This document shows positions 1-10,400 of a stretch of 22,265 bases of DNA, piece after piece. A model generated the notes under the pieces. That model was not told where the DNA came from. It saw nothing but the letters and a program-made list of their open reading frames with translations, and searched no databases. Made by a program: the position numbers and the translations under genes. The number at the start of each line of letters is the position of its first letter. Positions within the stretch are counted from its first letter, which is position 1. The stretch is from positions 1 through 22,265 of the forward strand of contig JAANSK020259162.1 of assembly GCA_011763485.2 (NCBI GenBank), in the 5' to 3' direction. This stretch comes from Isoetes engelmannii. Taxonomy: Eukaryota > Streptophyta > Lycopodiopsida > Isoetales > Isoetaceae.

Positions 1-575
1 GTAGAATAGTAGGTGCAAGGTGCTGAATGTAAGTGCTGGGTCGCGTTTAAGCGCCCCCGACCAGCATACTTTTGCCCTTCTACACAAAGGGCAATTGCAG
101 CTTCAAAATTGTGAGTCTTCTCTACTAATTGGGCAAAATTGATCACATTTATGGGAGAATTTTGGAACTCCATAAAAAAGACTGATACTGGACTTAAAAC
201 ACCAAATTCTTGGATCGAAAACAAAATTCTTGAATCTTGATTCTTGTACATTTATTTTAGACTTTATATACACGATTTTAGCATTAATGGACGAATTATG
301 GAGAAGTGGAGAAATGATTTCGCAGTTGGAACAGATCCGTGCAGGTACAACAGTTCCGATCGGATCAGAAGTTTCTGGTTCAACGGGTTTATCTGATACC
401 CGGTTGCTATTAATGTCGTCGTTGCAATCGTCCGTGAAAATCCAACAAAGGGAAATTTCTGTCGGGAAGGTAATTAATTGCCTACGTGTTAAAAAAAAGC
501 GCCTACGTGGAAGGGGGAGGGGAGAGGCGAATAAGGAAGGCTAGCCACAGTAGCCCAAGTCTTACGAGCCTTGGG
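1..575. other. Unassigned non-coding stretch
   Basis: The only notable frame, 230-544 on the plus strand, contains MDELWRSGEMISQLEQIRAG followed by a Ser-rich part and a donor-like AAG/GTAATT at about 469. It could be a first exon of an unknown gene, but no partner exon or family is seen. Confidence 0.3.
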
Positions 576-608
576 TTGGAGTTTTGATTGCTGCAATCAA
601 AACTCCAA
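576..608. repeat. Perfect 15-base hairpin
   Basis: TTGGAGTTTTGATTG at 576-590 and its exact reverse complement at 594-608 are separated by CTG. The arms extend outward by about three more pairs (GGG/CCC) with one bulged base. It could be a foldback element core or an RNA hairpin. Confidence 0.9.
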
Positions 609-863
609 ACCCTAAAAATGAAATGATGACGAGGATATATACCCTATATCTATCTTCCAAAAAACAATAAGAATACATACCCTATCTTCTACAGTATGAG
701 CTATGCCTCCTTCAGAGGGAGTAGATTCTTCCATGGCTTTCCACCAATTCCTCAACGGTCTTGAAGGATACTTGAAAATTTGCCTTGATAAGTAAATATG
801 ACATCTTCTACCGTATTGCACCATCCCATTTTGGATAAACATATATTTTGCCGCGTGGAAACT

Positions 864-1367
864 CTGTGATTCCATTGATGGTCCAAATGGTCCAATTGAC
901 GTCCAAAAGCGTATATATTCACATTCTTCAGCTTTTCTTTGCTTTCAAACCTAAAAGGCATCTTTGTTCTTTTATCATAGGGCAAAAGATACTTGAGTGA
1001 ATGGTTGCAAATTCTGAAAGGATGCAATCAGGTACTCATATCGCCTTTGGTTGATATTCTTGCTAGTCATTTTACTGGTGTAGTATCACAATTTCAGATG
1101 CTAATTCTTTCAAAGAACCACCTGGATGCTGTGATTCCATTGATGGTCCAAATGGTCCAATTGACGTCCAAAAGCATATATATTCGCGTTCAGCTTTTCT
1201 TCGCTTTCAAACCTAAAAGGCATCTTTGTTCTTTTGCCATAGGGCAAAAGATGTTGGAGTGAATGGTTGCATAATTCTGGAAAGATGCAATCAGCTGCTC
1301 ATATTGCTTTTGGTTGATATTCTTGCTAGTCATATGGCTGGTGTAATATCACAATTTCAGATGCTAA
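864..1367. repeat. Direct tandem duplication, period about 263-265
   Basis: Copy 1 (864-1104) and copy 2 (1129-1367) share long blocks such as TCCATTGATGGTCCAAATGG and AAACCTAAAAGGCATCTTTG, with scattered substitutions and small indels; I estimate over 90% identity. The 24 bases between them belong to unit 1. Reading frames across it on both strands are probably by-products. Confidence 0.92.
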
Positions 1368-2340
1368 AGTTTTTAAGCCTTCCAACACACAAAAGATAAT
1401 ACTGTACATGTTCTTCGGTCTTCACAAAAACAGCTGCCAGTTCTTTTTCCAAAGCCATGTTAAACGCCACTAGTTTTAATGTCATCCCCTTCTTTCCTCG
1501 AAATGTTTCTCCCTCATCACTCTTATCCTTGGAAATAGAGCTTTTTTACCTTCTTTCCTCCTTCGTAACTCTTCTTCTTATAATAATATTCGCACTGACC
1601 CTATTTCCTCAGACGTTCTCGTCATCCTCCTCTTCAGACTCAAAACTCACTGGCCTTACCTTCTTACCCTTAGAGATTTCTCCATCACCATCCTTATTTT
1701 TAGAACAAGAAGAATTCGATGTCCTTACTTTCTTCTTTTCCTAGAGCTTTCTGTTACATCAGCCTCATACACCCACCCCACTTGAACCTCGGATTCTCTT
1801 CAGGTCAGTTTGTTGAAACTCATTGTTAGATGAAGACGATGTGTCATCTAGATTCTCCGTCGGCACGTGTGTGAGGCCCCGTTGTCGGAGATGCTGTACT
1901 GTGTCATGGACTGCTACTACTGTTTTCTCGATTAGATATTTCTTGGAGGTTTTCAATCTTAACATCGGAATCCCAGCAGATGATGACGGAGACCTTTTTT
2001 AACAAACAAGACTGACTGAAGAGGCTGCCTTTGCTTTTCTCTGCAACTTGCAACTGATGCAGAGTGATACCTCTCACTAACAGTTTTGATTTCTTTCGTG
2101 GCACCATTGCTTCCTTGGTTCCTTTGGCAAGTGACATAGTTCTTTGGTTTTGCTTCAGATCTTTTAACCAAGCAGAATCCTTTGATTAAACAGTCTTGCT
2201 CAAAATAGCCCGCTCGTTCTCTAGCTTCTTGAGGATAATGTTATAACCCTCGAAAATCTCTCCTACACCAGCAATGCCAACCTCATGTGTAGTTCTTGAG
2301 GTCCCAACCTCTGTTCTGACTGGACAGTTTGTGTTTGTTC
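1368..2340 (-). pseudogene. Possible decayed reading frame, family unknown
   Basis: Read on the minus strand, several frames carry protein-like text: EVGIAGVGEIFEGYNIILKK and KKLENERAIL near 2300-2190, then a basic segment (AKGTKEAMVPRKKSKLL) near 2135-2085, and lower down a region rich in Lys, Glu and Ser (1740-1460). In-frame stops and frame changes separate them. This may be a broken gene, an intron-split gene or chance, and I recognise no domain. Confidence 0.3.
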
Positions 2341-3217
2341 AAGCTTTCAATCATCATGGTAGGATCATACACTTGAGTTCCCACTACTTAGCCGTGTCCT
2401 CTGTGAGTGCAACAGAGGTCATAGAAGCACAATTCTCATGTGGAATGGGCTGAATTGGAAGGAAAGACCTGGGTGATTTCCATGCACCACTTGATTCGAT
2501 AGAACTTGGCTGTCCACAGTTGGACCATATGCTGTAAATAAATGACTGATCCAAATAGGCCAGTCTCCTAGGTATGCGCAGAAATCATTGAACAAACAAG
2601 GGATGTAAACCATTACGTCACAAAAATTGTCGTACAATTTAGCATTCAACGTACATCCTTACTTATAGAATCCTTACTTATTGGATGAAGTAGAGCGACG
2701 CAACTAGAGAAGCACGACAAATGAGCCTAAGGATTATTTACAGAGTAGTCACAACAATGATGGTCACCCTTGTCTAAGCTCGCAACCGTATCTTACAAAA
2801 ACACACACAATAGAATACAGCCACAGGGACACTATAAATTGAAGATTCCAACTCTATTTGAGATGATTCTATTATCAACGAAAATATCTGTGTCTCATAC
2901 TTATATAAGTTATGTGAAGAGCACTTTCGTCTTTGATTAGTCACTAAGAAAATATTGCTACTTGGTTATGTGGCAGAGCTTTTGCTAACCACATAATATG
3001 GCTAAAAATTCTAGATTCTTGTACTGTTGGAAAAGATAGGGCTAGTTGTGGAGGAATATAGCTTGCAACATTTAAAGTACTGGCTATGAGGAATATCAGT
3101 GGTTTAAGGCCATTCCAAAGGTTTGGTGCAAACCACTTTCATACACGATAATCCCTGGTAGCTTTTGTTTACTATAGCACATGCTTTTTTCCCTTGGAGA
3201 TATAGTAGCTTGGCTAG
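2341..3217. other. Non-coding stretch, nothing recognised
   Basis: AT-rich sequence with only short frames. I see no known repeat, RNA gene or domain. Confidence 0.6.
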
Positions 3218-3489
3218 TATTTTGCGAGGCAAATAAAAATTACTTGTTTGTATTCCAGAAATAGAAAAAAGGGCACTCCATGAGCAAGAGGTAGCCAGAC
3301 TATGAACAGTATTCTAGAAATGATAGGCTCGTCATGAAGCACATGTGCATAACTATTCTGCGAGGCAAATAAGAATTACTTGTTTGTATTTCAGAAATAG
3401 GAAAAAGGGCACTCCATGAGCAACAGGTAGCCAGACTATAAACAGTATCCTAGAAATGATAGGCTCGTCATGAAGAACATGTGCATAAG
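3218..3489. repeat. Tandem duplication, period 136
   Basis: Unit 1 (3218-3353) and unit 2 (3354-3489) abut exactly, both beginning TATTyTGCGAGGCAAATAA and ending ACATGTGCATAA. About eight to ten substitutions and no indels separate them, which suggests a moderately recent direct duplication. Confidence 0.95.
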
Positions 3490-4376
3490 ATGCACAATGA
3501 TGTCGAGGAAAGTGCACTTGGCCTGCCAATTTAAATGATTTACCAGATATTTTTCACCTCAGCAAATGCAAATTCTTTTCAAAGCTCATCTAGTCAAAAC
3601 ATGTGACTCGGTCATTAAATATGAATAGACAAAATCAATTGCCAAGTATACAAGGGTTGCGGATTCCCTACAACTAGGTTTATGCACATAGTAGACCTGG
3701 TAAACTGAGCCTAAAAGCATAAAGTCAAACAATTGACTAAGAAAATCAGCCTGTGTTCATTCTTACAGACAGATTTAAACCACAAAATAAGGTGGTTGGG
3801 TCTCCAAGTGAAAGGCAAAGTGAGGGAATTACATATACAGGGAAGACCTTTTCGTTGACGTGGAGTCTAGTTGACATGCCAGAAATGTCAAAGAAAAGGT
3901 CTTTACTGTAACTGTAACTGTAACTGTTTCTTTTTGCGGCAGTAGGAAATCTCTGGAATGCCAGGTAGATCCTCAGAATACTGGGGCATCTCTGAAACAT
4001 TGGGCCGGAGAAGGCGGAGACAAAGAATGTACTAGCAGAAAGTCTTTTGTTAACATTCAGGCATAGAAAACGTGTCGCATGGCACAACGCCATTGGACCC
4101 GTGTGCAGAATGGGTACTAACCGGTTTCACAGGAGCAGCACATCCAATGACTTTGAAGAACTAACTTCCTATATATGTTGCTCCTCACGAGGCATTTCAA
4201 TTCCGTTCTTTCCTTTCACCAAAGTTATGCCTCTATAAAGCGACTAACTCTTCCATGCCCTTCACTTTGATGTTGGTGGAGCTGGTTACTTACATTGATT
4301 ATGGTTGCTGTTTCATATATAAAATCATCAACTAGATTCATAGTTGAGATGCTCCATCATACATGAAAGCAAGTTA
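3490..4376 (-). other. Downstream flank of XRCC2, probably includes its 3' UTR
   Basis: No coding family is seen. A microsatellite with four near-perfect ACTGTA units lies at 3905-3928. No clear AATAAA on the minus strand directly follows the stop codon, so the transcript end cannot be placed. Confidence 0.5.
3905..3928. repeat. (ACTGTA)4 microsatellite
   Basis: Three exact hexamers and a fourth with its last base changed. Confidence 0.9.
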
Positions 4377-4406
4377 TTAGTTTCGACTCACCAACTTAAT
4401 GCCTTC
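4377..4406 (-). CDS. XRCC2: XRCC2 exon 10 (C-terminus)
   Basis: Thirty bases after a CTTGTGCAG acceptor code for EGIKLVSRN and TAA. Spliced to exon 9 the end reads FVIDDEGIKL, close to the human end FIIGESGVEF, which supports splicing. The intron is 63 bases, so its retention adds 21 residues without changing frame. Confidence 0.75.
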   Translation of the reverse strand, partial: EGIKLVSRN

Positions 4407-7400
4407 CTGCACAAGATATGATAGCTTAGATGCATGAACTATAGGCACAACTAAATATGCACAACTCACATCATCTATGACAAACTCATCTGATTGAGAT
4501 AAAGGTGGCATCTTCCACTCAGAACAGAAAACAGGAACCTCACAATTAACTTTGTCTGCAGATACGCAATCAGGCCGCTACCTAAAATTCTGTAATTTTT
4601 TAGGAAATTTAATTTAGAGAAAATAATACCAATTATAGGGCCTTGAAGATGAACACGATGTGTCACAAATCCCTGCAAATAAAGTTGTTAAAATCAACAC
4701 AATTAAAATTTGAGCTGGATATCAACTAGTGCTGGGCAGAAAATAGGAGCATATGAAACTTCTATATTGTGCAAAATCTCATGCATATTTGATTTCTAAT
4801 TCCTAAGCAATTAACACCTAGATGCAAGGGGGCCAAACTCTTCAATACATCATGCTGCTGTTCTCAGCGTAAATAGCCTACTTTCCAACATCAATAAGAA
4901 CTGTTTTAAAAACAGACCCTTTTTATTTTTGTCACTCTCTGAAAAGATATACTATTTACGGTTGCATATGCCATTGAAATTACTCCCTCAAAGTTTATAA
5001 ATCTTCAGCTTATCAATACATTGTGCTTCATAATCAATGAAAAATAATGCAATGACAATCTGCATTTGGAGATAGTTAAGGACATGCAGGTATATTAGCT
5101 CTTGAGAGCTATGTCATAACAATATCTTACTCAAAGGTGCATATACTTCACTTATAGAAAAGAACCACCCTACCTTCCAAACCGCAGGCATGTACTCCTT
5201 ATAACAAGGTTTCTGAAGTACCCTCCCCTTTGTCCTATCAGAGTAAGTATCTTTCTCTTCAATATTGAGTTTTCTTGTGTCATTCCTATTGAAATATACA
5301 CGGTCTCAGGATTGCTTTCACAGACAACAAAAAGTATAAACAATAAACAGAATAAGAACAGACTTGTTAAAGTGAAATGAACATATCTTAAAAGTGTGCA
5401 GACAAACAGATATTAACATGAATTGCACAAAAGATTTTTCTATGGCCAGAAACGTACCAATTCAGAGATGCCCGAAAAATGTTGCTTGCATCATTTACTA
5501 CTGGGTTGAAAATGAAAGAGAGATGATTGCTTCCTGTTTTATATTATTGTGTTAACCTGAACCTTGGAGGCATAGAATGTTATCAATATCCACCCTGTTA
5601 AAGCTGAGTCTATGAACTGAAATGTTCAGTGCAGTGGCAGGCTTGCTGTGATCAGCTCGTGATTGATCGTGATTAGATGGCAGAATTGTATTTACAGTTT
5701 AAACTCCTAAGGCAAGATTGCCAAGATTGTGATCAGTTATAAAGGGTCATTTTTGAGACATACTTTCTGTCCTTGGATAGAATTCCTTGTTGATAGAGGA
5801 GGCGGCTGCCTAATTGGATGATCAAAGTGGCTTGAGGGTTTAAATGAAGTGGCTTGAGGATTAATTAAGAAGGTCCAAGACCTAGGGTCCGGCCACATGT
5901 AGCTTTCAACAGGGGCCGGAAGATGTCAAAAGATAAAAAACAAAGGGTCACATGCATGTATCTCATAGGAACGATGATCTATTGACGGCAATCTGTTCCA
6001 CGGACTCGGGCCTCGGTTGGATGGATGGATTGCTATCAAGAGCAATCCATTACAATCTCTACAAGTACTGTCCCTCTCTGTTCAAAAATAAAAAACTTCA
6101 AAACAGGTAAATCTGCTGTTGATGTTGTTTTTTCATTAATATGACCACGCTGTTTCAACATGGAAACATTCCTGTTGGCATCTACATGTGACTGGACTCT
6201 TATCCAAGTACTCAAAGACAGATAATAATGGCATACCTTTTAACTTTAAATTATCTAACACACAAGCACCATTGGAACTGCCTTGTATCAGACAAGCTTT
6301 ACTGGAATCATATATTCCCATTGTTCTTTACATTCTCAAAATTCAGCCATGGAGTTGCGATATTTAATAGGTCAAAAATACGAGCAAATGTTGGCTTGGT
6401 AGAAAATTCAAAGTACTGTGTTACCTCTCTGTAACATCCAAACAGGATACATGTAGCTCTTTAGTTGAACTAGAAAGGGCAGATTTGGTTGCCAAGACCA
6501 AAAATGCATAGGACTGTAGTAGTTGAGTCAACTCCCGCACCACCGTTTCGAACACTACCTGGAGGCTCAAGCTTCTGAATATGAAACACAAAATGAGAAA
6601 CAGAACATAAGAAAACTGTTCCAAAAATCTTTTCATAATGCTGCACTAGTAAAAAATCAACCAGTGTACATTCACCCAAGTAGCACATTGTTTAAAAGAC
6701 AACCTGACTGGGTTATTTAACTATCTATATCTTGTCATCCCTTTGCTGTTGGATCTTTCAACTTATCTTTGCCCTTCTCTGTCACTATGATAGTGAAAGT
6801 GGAAGCCCTGTTGAAAAAGACATGGTTATCCTCATTCGTCTCCACAATCCAAACCCTGTCAATGTCATAGTTCATCTTCTAAAGCCATCAAGATCCTTTA
6901 GACGTCTACATTTTGTCTTATCATATTGCACCTCCAATTTCTCCATTCTGAGGACTAGTGAAATAGTGCAACATGAAGCATATGGTGACATATCATTGGT
7001 AAAACTAGTCACCTTATGCTAGCTTAATACTAGGTATTAAATCTCGACATCATGCTCAGGGACCAGAAACCTCTCCCACTCATGTGGCTGCACTCCATAG
7101 AGATTCAAGATGATAAGAATCTCTTGTGGAAAAGAGTGAATTGCATGAAGATATAGTTCTTTTTAGAGTTGAAGGAACTCTATGGCCTGAAAAAGTTTCG
7201 TAAACAATTCTTACTATGAGGAATTTCTTCAAGATAGATAGACAATACTGGACCCACCTTCCATGACTATAATCCGATGGCATGGAACATGAAGATGATG
7301 ACCTATCCAGCCAGTAGAATGCTCCAATGCTGCAAGCAAGTTAAGCACAAAGTGTGAAAGGTCTATAAAATTCAAAACCAAATAAGGACATACCATTCCT

Positions 7401-10400
7401 TTGTAACAAAGGACTAAAGGGAAACTAGCATTGCAACCAAATGAATGGACAAAAAAAAAACTTGCATTAGAATATGCAAGGTACCATTTAAGTTCAGCGT
7501 ATTTTCATTTTTACCCCAAGTTTAACCCTACTAATGGTAACAACTTGGAGACCTTTCCAAACTTCTAATAGTCAGGACACAAAATGCATATGCTTATGTT
7601 CCAAATGAGCAGGTGCAAATCATCTTTACTCCTGGTAGTGTCCCTCACACAGGATATAACAGTCCAAAAGTTTCCAGGAAGGAATGCTTTAGGGACTCAA
7701 AACGCTGGCTAAAAGAGCATAAAAAAATGTTGATAATCAAAAGGTACACAACAGGATGCCTATCTTAATATGTTCTCTCAAGCCCAATAAATCAACTGGC
7801 TTAACTAAAGTATTGAAGTTGATTTCTTGCTAAACTTTTGAAATTATATTTTCCAGCATGGCTAATGTAGCATAGCTTTCGGCAGTTGAAGACAAGCAGG
7901 GTATCCACGTTGCCAGGTAAGCTGCCTATATGTAAGCCCCATTGCTTGTCATAAAAAAAAAAACAGCTCAGCGAAACAATCAATTGCGTTATCATGCTCT
8001 TCTTGATCATGGATGTAAAAATTATATATTGTAGGAAGCAGGAGAATGAGCACATAGCAGCAACTCCAAAGGTATACAGAGATGGAGCCGACCAATACAA
8101 TGGACCCTAAAGGGCCCTCCTTTGGCATCTAGGTAGGTATGCTCATCTAATGGATGTGTGTTAAAAGTACCACCATAGTCATTTTGCAGTTCTCTTGCTG
8201 CACAGAATTTGGAGGGTGCTTTCCAAGACCTTTCAAAGGTGACGTTAAAACATCATCCTTCAGAACCAAGAAATTAGACCCAACAGAACTTATTCAACCT
8301 TGACATATTTATGATATCCCATGTACTAATTTATCTCAAATAGGTCTTCCTTTCATCTTTATATAGTTGTCTAAACTAAAATAACAATGAGCAATTTAAA
8401 TTTCGGTCACACTATCATTCCTAAACATAAAATCCAAAAACATCCAGTCAACAGGAACAAAGGTATTCCAGACCTGTCAATCAGCACCAGCTGCACTGTT
8501 TTCTGACGTTGTTCTACTGCTTTTTTAAACTGCCAACGAAAAGCCTGTAATCATCTGCTCATCAATCTCAATGCTTCACTACAAAAGTATTATGAAATGC
8601 AACCTTAAGCGCAGCCAAAAACTCGAGGCTGCTATAGCACTGTAAGTAATAGAACCGCTCCAGACATGAAAGAAAGATTTGATCTTCAGTCTTGCTCTTA
8701 CTGCCCACTTCAGCTTCTTGTGTCTGCTGAGTGTTGCAGGTATGCCTAAGCTGTGATGCTTGAAGGAAAAGAAAAACTTCATGTCACAATAAAGGAGGGA
8801 AGTCAAAAGAGCATCTACCAACTAACTGCATTAACTGCCAGGAAACAAACTTCAAAGATTATAGATTGGATGGAGACTTATGATAGCCCATAAAAAACGC
8901 ATAGCTTACTGCCCCGGAGAAAAAGTTTGTCTAAAAGCACCATCAGAACCCTGGCCAATATCCTAACCAAAATCTGGAAGCTGGATTGAACCCTCGCAAA
9001 CACTAACCAAATTTTCCCTTTCACAAGCCAGTTTACCCACTTGTGCAATATGATGCTAAAACGACCCAACAAAACAATTAACATGTTGCTAAATGTTTAC
9101 CTTGAGAGGTAGTGCATCCAAGACAAAGACAATATGAAGTCCTATATAAGGATCAGAATCTATATACTTCCAAATACAGTCATATCTTCAAATAATACAT
9201 TTTTCCTTTTTAAATTCTCAATTGCTATTCCTGTCTGAAGGTGATGAATAAGTCAATACTTGAACACTTAACTATCTTCATGGATTGAGAGTGAGATAAA
9301 CAAATATATTGTTAATACTTCTCTCTGCATTATCGAAGTGTTCCAGTTCCTTATCATACTAATCCTTGACTTTATGGCGACGATGAGCAAACGGATGAGG
9401 CATCACATCTTTAAGACTTGGAAACAACCAAAAGCTTAACTTGCCCACATCTGCACATGCTCGTGAACTCTACGATCAGAACCCTTGTTTACAATCTCCA
9501 CAGTTTGAAGCTTCAATTTGTATCATAAAGCTTCCAATATCCTTTTCAGGCAAATGGTAAGATATTTATAGCACCATAAAACGTCAATACTTGGATCTTT
9601 GTAACACAAAGGAAAGTTTGATCACAGTTATTTAGAGGAAAAAAATATCCTTCAATCTCACTTATTACCCGGGAATGGAAAGCGTATTTTTTTAGGTGTT
9701 GCCAGTACTCAGGTTCGATGCCAAGCGTATCACAAACTAGGACCATATGAGTGACTCGCCCCATTGTAAATCAAGATCTTTTGTCTCTTTGTTCATGACA
9801 TCTGTAACCTCAAGCTAATTTTTTCCACAATATTGTTAATCTCTCGGCCAGAGCCCAGTCTTTTGTCAACCACAAGTACTTGCCACTGCATGATAGATCA
9901 GATATCCAAAAACTCCAAGTGGGTGTTATCTATGCCGTTTCTTGAATGGCACTCAGTTCTGAGGTACTATAGGAATTAACGGAAGCAGAGAAAGGAAGAA
10001 CAATCAACCCAATCCCTATGATAACAGAAGCATAATCACAAGAATACAATTACCTTGAGCTTTATAAATACGTGACTGGAGGACTTGCACAAGGCGCAAC
10101 ATATCAAATTTGCAATCCAAATCAAGCATCATCGCTATTCCATCAGAACCTCCATATTTTATGCCATCCAATTCTTTTGGCAAAATGCATGTGACTGCAG
10201 CCTATATAATTTTGAGCACAGAATCAGAAACTTGGACGTACCGGGTATGACTGTCTCCTATATAAAGGAGAAACAAAGAGCAAAACCAAAAGCTTCGTTT
10301 ATTTTTAAGACTAGGCAGCCAGGAAAAAAATGTTATGAGTCTTCGTTCTTTGCCTGCTTTAACTGCATTTGCACCTAATAACTTCGAATGCATTCTAAAT

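Noticed and set aside
3746-4093. 115-residue minus-strand ORF just downstream of XRCC2
   Set aside because: It contains a microsatellite-coded SYSYSYS run and no known domain; more likely 3' flank.
6551-6560. CTCCAG acceptor for XRCC2 exon 6
   Set aside because: It gives the wrong phase from exon 5; the CATATTCAG acceptor 16 bases upstream keeps the frame and adds the conserved SLSLQ.
7801-8100. Minus-strand ORF with YWSAPSLYTFG as a candidate XRCC2 exon 5
   Set aside because: No acceptor gives the needed Ser codon and phase; the exon at 7258-7329 with IGAFYWLDR fits exactly.
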